A stretch of 64,000 nucleotides of DNA from an uncultured Acetatifactor sp. (GTDB lineage Bacteria > Bacillota > Clostridia > Lachnospirales > Lachnospiraceae). The stretch is from positions 350,216 through 414,215 of the forward strand of contig CAJTXE010000001.1 in NCBI GenBank assembly GCA_910580225.1, read 5' to 3'. The stretch's first letter is position 1. The number at the start of each line of letters is the position of its first letter. The translations under genes and the position numbers were made by a program. The notes beneath the pieces were generated by a model. The model saw nothing but the letters and a program-made list of their open reading frames with translations, was not told where the DNA came from and ran no database searches. Below are positions 58,148 to 64,000 of the stretch, one piece after another.

Positions 58148-59422
58148 ATGGTCAAGAAAGAAATGATAGCCATGCTGCTGGCAGGTGGGCAGGGCAGTCG
58201 GCTGGGTGTCCTCACATCCAAAGTAGCAAAACCTGCCGTGACTTTCGGAGGGAAATACCGTATCATTGATTTTCCCCTTTCCAACTGTATCAATTCCGGC
58301 GTGGATACGGTAGGTGTCCTGACCCAGTACCAGCCGTTGCGGCTCAATTCCCACATCGGCATCGGGATTCCCTGGGATCTGGACCGTAATATTGGCGGTG
58401 TGACTGTGCTGCCGCCCTATGAGAGGCTTTCCAACAGTGAATGGTATACGGGTACGGCCAATGCCATATACCAGAATCTGGAGTACATGGAGAGCTATCA
58501 TCCCGAATATGTCCTGATTTTGTCGGGAGATCATATTTATAAAATGGATTACGAGATCATGCTGGATTTCCATAAGGAACACGGGGCGGAGGTGACCATT
58601 GCGGTGATGCCTGTACCCATGGCGGAAGCCAGCCGTTTTGGTATTATGACGGCGGATGACCGGAGCAGGATCGTCAAATTTGAGGAAAAGCCCAGGAACC
58701 CGCAGAGCAATCTGGCGAGTATGGGAATTTATATTTTTAACTGGAAGACATTGAAGAAGGCGCTGGTCACTATGGCGCAGCAGCCTGCGCTTGATTTCGG
58801 CAAGCATGTGATTCCCTACTGCCATCGGAAAGGCGCCCCCATGTTTGCCTATGAATTTACCGGATACTGGAAAGATGTGGGTACGCTGCAGTCCTATTGG
58901 GAAGCCAATATGGAGCTCATTGATATTGTACCGGAGTTTAATCTGTATGAAGAATACTGGAAGATTTATACAAAAAGCGAGATTCAGCCGCCACAGTATT
59001 TTTCCAATGAGAGTGTGGTGGAACGCAGTATCATCGGTGAGGGAACGGATATCTACGGAAAGGTTTATAATTCCGTTATAGGCTGCGGGGTCACCATAGG
59101 CCGGGATACGGTGGTGCGGGACTCCATCATTATGAATTATACCCAGATCGGAAATCAATGCGAACTATACAAAGCGATAGTGGCAGAGGAGGTGCGCCTG
59201 GGCAATCAGGTGCGTCTGGGCATCGGTGAAGAGATGGAAAATGACAGCGCACCGCATATTTATAATCATGGTATTGTGACTGTGGGAGAGAAGAGTGTGA
59301 TTCCCAATGGCATTTCGGTGGGTAAGAATTCCGTGATTTTCGGTGTGACCACAGGAGCGGATTACGAGAATGCGAATCTCCCCGGGGGTAAAACTTTGAT
59401 TAAGGCAGGTGAGCAGCTATGA
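58148..59422 (+). CDS. glgC: Glucose-1-phosphate adenylyltransferase
   Basis: GlgC makes ADP-glucose for glycogen synthesis. The 424-residue product has the N-terminal pyrophosphorylase motif LLAGGQGSRLG, KPAVTFGGKYRIIDFPLSN, the catalytic SGDHIYKMDYE, and a C-terminal left-handed beta-helix (about 290-400). Its stop overlaps the glgD start by four bases. GAGGTGA precedes the ATG. Together GlgC and GlgD form the usual Firmicute pair. Confidence 0.97.
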   Translation: MVKKEMIAMLLAGGQGSRLGVLTSKVAKPAVTFGGKYRIIDFPLSNCINSGVDTVGVLTQYQPLRLNSHIGIGIPWDLDRNIGGVTVLPPYERLSNSEWYTGTANAIYQNLEYMESYHPEYVLILSGDHIYKMDYEIMLDFHKEHGAEVTIAVMPVPMAEASRFGIMTADDRSRIVKFEEKPRNPQSNLASMGIYIFNWKTLKKALVTMAQQPALDFGKHVIPYCHRKGAPMFAYEFTGYWKDVGTLQSYWEANMELIDIVPEFNLYEEYWKIYTKSEIQPPQYFSNESVVERSIIGEGTDIYGKVYNSVIGCGVTIGRDTVVRDSIIMNYTQIGNQCELYKAIVAEEVRLGNQVRLGIGEEMENDSAPHIYNHGIVTVGEKSVIPNGISVGKNSVIFGVTTGADYENANLPGGKTLIKAGEQL

Positions 59423-60540
59423 GGGCGATCGGGATCATTTTAGCGGGAGGCAATAACCGCAGGATGGGTGAACTGTCGCGGAAGCGGGCGGTCTGTGCCA
59501 TGCCAATCGCGGGAAGCTACCGCAGCATTGATTTCACCTTGAGCAATATGTCCAATTCCCACATTCAGAAGGCAGCGGTACTGACACAGTACAATGCCAG
59601 CAGTCTCAATGAGCACTTAAGCTCTTCCAAGTGGTGGGACTTCGGGCGCAAACAGGGCGGTCTGTTTATCTTTACGCCGGTAGTCACGGCGGAAAACAGT
59701 AACTGGTACAGAGGGACGGCGGATGCCATATTCCAGAACCTGGCCTTTTTAAAAAGCAGTCATGAACCTTATGTGGTGATTGCTTCGGGAGACGGGGTAT
59801 ACAAGCTGGATTTCAACAAAGTTCTGGAATTTCATATCCGGAAAAAAGCGGATATTACAGTGGTGTGCCGGGAGATGGAGGAGGGCGCGAACCTGGAGCG
59901 CTTCGGTACCATAAGAATGAATGAAGAAAGCCGCATTGAGGAGTTTGAGGAGAAGCCGCTGCAGGCCAAATCCAGTGTGATCTCATGCGGCATCTATATC
60001 CTGCGGCGGCGTCAGCTGATAGAGATGGTGGAAAAGTGTGCGGAAGAAGACCGATACGATTTGGTGCGTGACATTTTGATTCGCTATAAGGATGTAAGGA
60101 GGATTTACGGCTATAAGATAAGAGATTACTGGAGAAATATCGCCTCGGTTGAGGACTATTACGGGACCAATATGGATTTCCTGAAGCCGGAGGTGCGGAA
60201 TTATTTCTTTAAACAATACCCGGATATTTATTCCAAAGTGGATGATCTTGCACCAGCGAAATACAATGTAGGTGCCGATGTGAGAAACAGCCTGATCTCC
60301 AGCGGCTGTATCGTGAATGGTGTAGCAGAGAATTCCGTGGTTTTCAAAAAAAGCTACATAGGAAACAACTGTATCATAAAAAATTCCATTATACTGAATG
60401 ATGTGTATATCGGTGATAACACATGCATTGAAAACTGCATTGTGGAGAGTCACAGCACCATTCGGGCGAATTCCCACTATGTGGGTGAGGACGGTCATAT
60501 CCGCATTGTTCTTGAGCGGAATGCAAGATATACAATGTAA
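59419..60540 (+). CDS. glgD: Glucose-1-phosphate adenylyltransferase subunit GlgD
   Basis: GlgD is a paralogue of GlgC that lacks full catalytic residues and modulates GlgC in Firmicutes. The product has 373 residues. The pyrophosphorylase loop reads LAGGNNRRMGEL, where active enzymes have GGxGxRL, and the substrate region reads ASGDGVYKLD. A beta-helix C terminus is present. The four-base overlap with glgC suggests equal amounts of both. Confidence 0.95.
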   Translation: MRAIGIILAGGNNRRMGELSRKRAVCAMPIAGSYRSIDFTLSNMSNSHIQKAAVLTQYNASSLNEHLSSSKWWDFGRKQGGLFIFTPVVTAENSNWYRGTADAIFQNLAFLKSSHEPYVVIASGDGVYKLDFNKVLEFHIRKKADITVVCREMEEGANLERFGTIRMNEESRIEEFEEKPLQAKSSVISCGIYILRRRQLIEMVEKCAEEDRYDLVRDILIRYKDVRRIYGYKIRDYWRNIASVEDYYGTNMDFLKPEVRNYFFKQYPDIYSKVDDLAPAKYNVGADVRNSLISSGCIVNGVAENSVVFKKSYIGNNCIIKNSIILNDVYIGDNTCIENCIVESHSTIRANSHYVGEDGHIRIVLERNARYTM

Positions 60541-60581
60541 CACGGGGCGGTCTTAGGTTCCTGGATAAGGGGGTTTTGCAG

Positions 60582-60854
60582 ATGCAGGTTACAGATGTGC
60601 GCGTACGCAAAATTGCGAAGGAAGGCAGGATGAAAGCTGTTGTATCCATCACCTTGGACGAAGAATTTGTAGTACATGATATCAAGGTGATTGAAGGAGA
60701 CAAAGGTTTGTTCATCGCAATGCCCAGCAAGAGGACGGCTGATGGGGAATACAAGGATATTGCCCATCCCATCAATTCCTCTGCCAGAGATGCGATCCAG
60801 AAGGTAATTCTGGAAAGCTACGAGAAGGCTCTGTCGGAGCCGGACGGGGAATAG
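60582..60854 (+). CDS. spoVG: Septation/sporulation regulator SpoVG
   Basis: SpoVG is a small DNA/RNA-binding regulator that affects sporulation, division and virulence genes in Gram-positive bacteria. The 90-residue product begins MQVTDVRVRKI and has the core LDEEFVVHDIKVIEG and FIAMPSKRTADGEYKDIAHPI. ATG 60582 is chosen because AAGGGGG lies 8 bases before it; a TTG at 60576 is too close to that site. A terminator follows. Confidence 0.96.
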   Translation: MQVTDVRVRKIAKEGRMKAVVSITLDEEFVVHDIKVIEGDKGLFIAMPSKRTADGEYKDIAHPINSSARDAIQKVILESYEKALSEPDGE

Positions 60855-60890
60855 GACGTGACAGCATTGGTATTGACATTAGAATCCCCC

Positions 60891-60923
60891 AAATGCCATG
60901 GCAGCAAGCCATGGCATTTTTTT
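60891..60923 (+). terminator. Intrinsic terminator after spoVG
   Basis: A perfect 11-base stem (60891-60901 with 60909-60919) with a 7-base loop ends in a run of seven T residues (60917-60923). Confidence 0.92.
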
Positions 60924-61014
60924 GTGGTGCAGACCCGTGCAGAGGAAGTAACACGCTAAGGAGGCGTCTCTGACAGCTGTTTTTTATTTTTCCGAAATTT
61001 CCATGAGATTTTAA

Positions 61015-61043
61015 ATGACAATCGGGGTATTTTATAGTAAAAT
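61015..61043 (+). promoter_or_regulatory. SigA-type promoter of the pth-mfd unit
   Basis: ATGACA (61015-61020) and TAAAAT (61038-61043) are 17 bases apart, 53 bases before the pth start. Confidence 0.75.
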
Positions 61044-61095
61044 CGATTTGGAAAAATTGAAAAATCTGACATTCGAAGGTGAATAGGAGCAGGGT

Positions 61096-61785
61096 ATGTA
61101 TATCATTGTAGGACTGGGGAATCCCGGCAGGGAATATGAGAACACCAGACATAATATCGGTTTCTGTGTTTTGGAGAAGCTGGCAGCGAAGGAAAATATT
61201 TCCGTATTGGAGAAAAGACATAAGGCCATTATTGGGAAAGGTATTGTCGGCGGGCAGAAATGTCTCCTGGCCAGACCACAGACCTATATGAATTTGAGTG
61301 GAGAGAGCGTCAGGCAGCTGATCGATTTTTATAAGGCGGACGAGACGGAAGAGCTGATTGTGATTTCAGATGATGTCAGTCTGGAACCCGGACAGATCAG
61401 GATCCGGAAAAAGGGAAGTGCCGGAGGGCATAACGGCCTGAAGAATATCATCACCCATCTGGGGCATGATTCTTTTATCCGGGTGAAGATGGGGGTTGGA
61501 GAAAAACCTGCAGGCTGGGATTTGGCGGACTATGTGCTGGGGCATTTTTCTTCCAAAGACAGAGAGGCTGTGGAAGAGGCGGCGGATAGGGCGGCGGATG
61601 CCATTCGAATGATCATTGCCCAGGGACCGGACGCTGCCATGAATCACTATAATGGGACAAAGAAATCAGGGATGGGCAGCGGGAAAGGGGAAAAAATTGC
61701 CGGTGCTGCAGAGAATTTTTCCGGAAAAGAGGAAGACAGAAGCCGGACACAGGGCGAACAGGAAGCGTCGGCAGGAAGTCATTGA
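61096..61785 (+). CDS. pth: Peptidyl-tRNA hydrolase
   Basis: Pth frees tRNA from peptidyl-tRNAs dropped by the ribosome. The product shows the family motifs VGLGNPGREYENTRHN with the catalytic His20, RPQTYMNLSGESV, DDVSLEPGQIRIRKKGSAGGHNGL, and VKMGVGEKP. At 229 residues it is longer than the usual 185-190: the last 40 residues are low in complexity, rich in Gly, Lys, Glu and Ser, and probably disordered. The mfd gene follows after 102 bases. Confidence 0.96.
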   Translation: MYIIVGLGNPGREYENTRHNIGFCVLEKLAAKENISVLEKRHKAIIGKGIVGGQKCLLARPQTYMNLSGESVRQLIDFYKADETEELIVISDDVSLEPGQIRIRKKGSAGGHNGLKNIITHLGHDSFIRVKMGVGEKPAGWDLADYVLGHFSSKDREAVEEAADRAADAIRMIIAQGPDAAMNHYNGTKKSGMGSGKGEKIAGAAENFSGKEEDRSRTQGEQEASAGSH

Positions 61786-61887
61786 CAGAAGGCGGACAGT
61801 TACCCAACTGGGAAAATCTTCCGCCCCGGGAAAATCAGGAAAGGCCCTGCCGGAGACGTGCCGGGGCAGGAAATCAGGAGGCAGACA

Positions 61888-64000
61888 ATGCAGGCATTAC
61901 TGACGCCGCTTCAGGAGCTGGCGGAATACGGGAATATCAGGGAGGCCATGAGGAAGAGATCCGGAAAATCGGAGGCCCAGGGAGCGACAGCAGCGCTCAC
62001 AGGCTGTGTGGACTCTCAGAAGCTGCATATGGTTTACGGACTGAGCGATGGCTTTCGGATCAAGGTCATCGTTACTTACAGTGATTTGAAAGCCAGGGAG
62101 CTTTATGAAGAATATAAATTTTATGACAGAAATGTCATGTTATATCCTGCAAAGGATTTGATCTTCTTTCAGGCAGACATCCATGGAAATCAGCTGGTAA
62201 AAGAGCGGGTGAAGGTGCTGCGCAGGCTGATGGAGCGCAAACCTGTCACCATTGTTACCACCTATGCGGCATTGATGACGCCACAGGTCATGTGGGACAG
62301 AGCCAGGGATGTGATAGATGTGGAGAAAGGCGGAACCTTGGAGGAGCGTGAGTTCTCCAGACGTCTGGTGGCCATGGGTTATGAGAAGAGTTATCAGGTG
62401 GAGAGTCCGGGACAGTTTTCCGTTCGGGGCGGTATTGTGGATATTTATGATCTGACGGAGGAGAATCCTTACCGCATAGAACTGTGGGGGGATGAGGTGG
62501 ATTCCATCCGCAGTTTTGATGTTTTAAGTCAGCGTTCCATCGAGAATCTGGAGAGCATCAGCGTATTTCCGGCTACGGAATTCGTATTGGAGGAAGAGCG
62601 GATCCGCAGCGGCTTAAAGAAGGTGGAGGAAGAGGGCAGAAAGCAGGAAAAACTGTTCCGGGAAACATTCCGCACAGAAGAAGCCCATCGGATCGCTGCT
62701 CAGGTGAAGGAATTGAAGGAGCAGCTGCTGGAGTTTCAGGTACAGGTCAATCTGGAGGGGTATATCCGGTATTTTTATGAAGATACGGTGACTCTGCCCC
62801 AGCTGTTGCTGCAGATTGTCCGGGGAAACGGCACAGGAACACATGGTGGAGCAGCCCGGGTTTCGGTAACCGGTGCAGGAAACAGGACGGCTGCAGCAAA
62901 TGGCGGTCCGGTCTATTTTATTGACGAGCCCAACCGCGTGAAGGAGCAGGCGGAGGCAGTGGAGCTGGAATTTCGGGAGAGTATGGCTCAGCGTGCGGAG
63001 AAGGGGTATATTCTGCCAGGCCAGATGGACATTTTATACAGTGGGGAGCAGGTGGCGGCCGCACTGCTTTCCGGAAGTGTTATCACGCTGTCCACCATGG
63101 ATACCAGAGGGTACTTTAAGGCAGAGCTGCGAACCGATGTGGCTTCCCGGAATGTGGCACCCTACAACAACAGCTTTGAGGCCCTGGTGAAGGACTTAAA
63201 ACTCTTCCGCAGGAACGGCTATCGGGTGCTCTTGCTGTCCGGCTCCCGAACCCGGGCAAAGCGTCTGGCAGAAGATTTGCGGGATCAGGAGATTTCTGCA
63301 GTATACACAGAGGATGCCCTCCGGGAGGTACTGCCCGGGGAAGTGCTTACGTACTACGGCCATGTAAACAAGGGGTTTGAGTACCCCATGCTGAAGTTTG
63401 TGGTTCTGTCAGAGACGGACATTTTCGGTGCGGAGAAAAAGAAGAAAAAGGCAAAAAAACTCTATCATGGGCAGAAGATTAAAGATTTCAATGAGCTGAA
63501 GGTAGGAGATTATGTGGTCCATGAGAGCCACGGTCTGGGTATCTATCAGGGAATTGACAAGGTTGAAATGGAAGGTGTAGTTAAAGACTACATCAAGATA
63601 GAATACCGGGACGGAGGAAATCTCTATGTTCTGGCCACCGGGCTGGATGTGATCCAGAAATATGCTTCAGCCGACGCCAGGAAACCCAAATTGAACAAGC
63701 TGGGTTCCAAGGAGTGGGAGCGCACCAAGACGAAAGTGCGCAGTGCTGTCAGTGAGGTGGCAAATGACCTGGTGGAACTGTATGCCCTGCGGCAGCGAAG
63801 CCAGGGGCATCCCTTTGAGAAAGACACAGTATGGCAGAGGGAGTTCGAGGAGATGTTTCCTTTTGAGGAGACTGAGGATCAGCTGACAGCCATCCAGGAT
63901 ACGAAGGCCGATATGGAGAGTACCAAAATCATGGATCGCCTGATCTGCGGAGATGTGGGGTATGGCAAGACCGAGATTGCTATCAGGGCTGCCTTTAAGG
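61888..64000 (+). CDS. mfd: Transcription-repair coupling factor (partial, cut by window end)
   Basis: Mfd displaces stalled RNA polymerase and recruits UvrA. The frame is open from ATG 61888 (after AGGAGG) through the window end, giving 704 codons. It shows the UvrB-homology N-terminal part (QVESPGQFSVRGGIVDIYDLT), the RNA polymerase-interacting domain (VGDYVVHESHGLGIYQGI), and the start of the helicase domain with Walker A GDVGYGKTEIA at the edge. The rest of the motor domains must lie beyond the window. Pth-mfd order is common in Firmicutes. Confidence 0.96.
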   Translation, partial: MQALLTPLQELAEYGNIREAMRKRSGKSEAQGATAALTGCVDSQKLHMVYGLSDGFRIKVIVTYSDLKARELYEEYKFYDRNVMLYPAKDLIFFQADIHGNQLVKERVKVLRRLMERKPVTIVTTYAALMTPQVMWDRARDVIDVEKGGTLEEREFSRRLVAMGYEKSYQVESPGQFSVRGGIVDIYDLTEENPYRIELWGDEVDSIRSFDVLSQRSIENLESISVFPATEFVLEEERIRSGLKKVEEEGRKQEKLFRETFRTEEAHRIAAQVKELKEQLLEFQVQVNLEGYIRYFYEDTVTLPQLLLQIVRGNGTGTHGGAARVSVTGAGNRTAAANGGPVYFIDEPNRVKEQAEAVELEFRESMAQRAEKGYILPGQMDILYSGEQVAAALLSGSVITLSTMDTRGYFKAELRTDVASRNVAPYNNSFEALVKDLKLFRRNGYRVLLLSGSRTRAKRLAEDLRDQEISAVYTEDALREVLPGEVLTYYGHVNKGFEYPMLKFVVLSETDIFGAEKKKKKAKKLYHGQKIKDFNELKVGDYVVHESHGLGIYQGIDKVEMEGVVKDYIKIEYRDGGNLYVLATGLDVIQKYASADARKPKLNKLGSKEWERTKTKVRSAVSEVANDLVELYALRQRSQGHPFEKDTVWQREFEEMFPFEETEDQLTAIQDTKADMESTKIMDRLICGDVGYGKTEIAIRAAFK

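Noticed and set aside
57902..59158. Long minus-strand open frame opposite glgC
   Set aside because: It is the shadow of a well-identified gene; the translation shows no family features. The same holds for the long antisense frames opposite atpA (43311-44630) and lysK (10958-12298).
1..64000. CRISPR array, prophage, insertion sequence, rRNA or tRNA gene
   Set aside because: No regularly spaced repeats with spacers, no transposase or phage proteins, and no rRNA or tRNA-like sequences were seen on reading both strands; short tRNAs could still be missed without a dedicated search.

Overview
The window reads as chromosomal DNA of a spore-forming, low-oxygen Gram-positive bacterium of the class Clostridia, most likely family Lachnospiraceae. 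The reasons are the protein families present (SipL-type DUF3794+LysM spore protein, SpoVG, DnaD plus DnaI-type helicase loader, PyrK/PyrD class 1B, GlgC+GlgD pair, TPP-riboswitch-controlled ThiT), strong GGAGG ribosome sites, a mid-range G+C content, and an ATP synthase c subunit with the sodium-binding residue set. I cannot name genus or species. I saw no rRNA, tRNA, CRISPR array, insertion sequence or prophage.

Layout. 1-0.6 kb: greA with its terminator, then a gene-poor gap. 1.06-8.0 kb: a polysaccharide cluster (FlaA1/CapD-type enzyme, initiating sugar transferase, an epimerase-glycosyltransferase fusion, two more glycosyltransferases). 8.1-14.9 kb: Ca-type P-ATPase, class I lysyl-tRNA synthetase with an added tRNA-binding domain, pyrK-pyrD. 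15.0-19.7 kb: sipL, a membrane-anchored amidase, rpe and an unknown gene. 19.8-27.1 kb: metG behind a leader with a terminator-like hairpin, a lipase-like hydrolase, an acetyltransferase, a DUF624 protein, a sugar-ABC ATPase and a PucR/CdaR-type regulator. 27.1-28.1 kb (minus strand): thiT with TPP riboswitch, anti-SD hairpin and promoter. 28.2-31.1 kb: a TetM/EF-G-like GTPase fused to a YacP/Rae1-type NYN nuclease, the most unusual protein here. 31.1-39.6 kb: an XRE regulator, MraY-like transferase, second GreA, HAD-CPBP fusion, glycosyltransferase, Sua5, RpiB, Upp and a SleB-type hydrolase. 40.2-47.8 kb: a complete F-ATP synthase operon (atpZ-I-B-E-F-H-A-G-D-C) from a clear promoter. 47.9-52.6 kb: an unknown gene, an RRNAD1-like methyltransferase and two membrane-anchored proteins of unknown role. 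52.7-57.8 kb (minus strand): murC, a cluster of DnaA-box sequences, dnaD, dnaI-like loader and a long-form PRPP synthetase. 58.1-64.0 kb: glgC-glgD, spoVG, pth and the first 704 codons of mfd.

How the parts relate. PRPP synthetase, RpiB, Rpe, Upp and PyrK/PyrD all bear on pentose phosphate and pyrimidine supply, but they lie in separate transcription units. GreA (two copies), Mfd, Pth, MetG, LysRS, Sua5 and the GTPase-nuclease fusion serve transcription and translation. The DnaA-box cluster sits upstream of the primosome genes dnaD and dnaI and may tie their expression to initiator level. The best candidates for new biology are the GTPase-Rae1 fusion, the DnaA-box cluster, a two-copy palindromic intergenic element that carries the ribosome site of both upp and atpC, a hairpin between atpG and atpD, and three other unexpected domain fusions.
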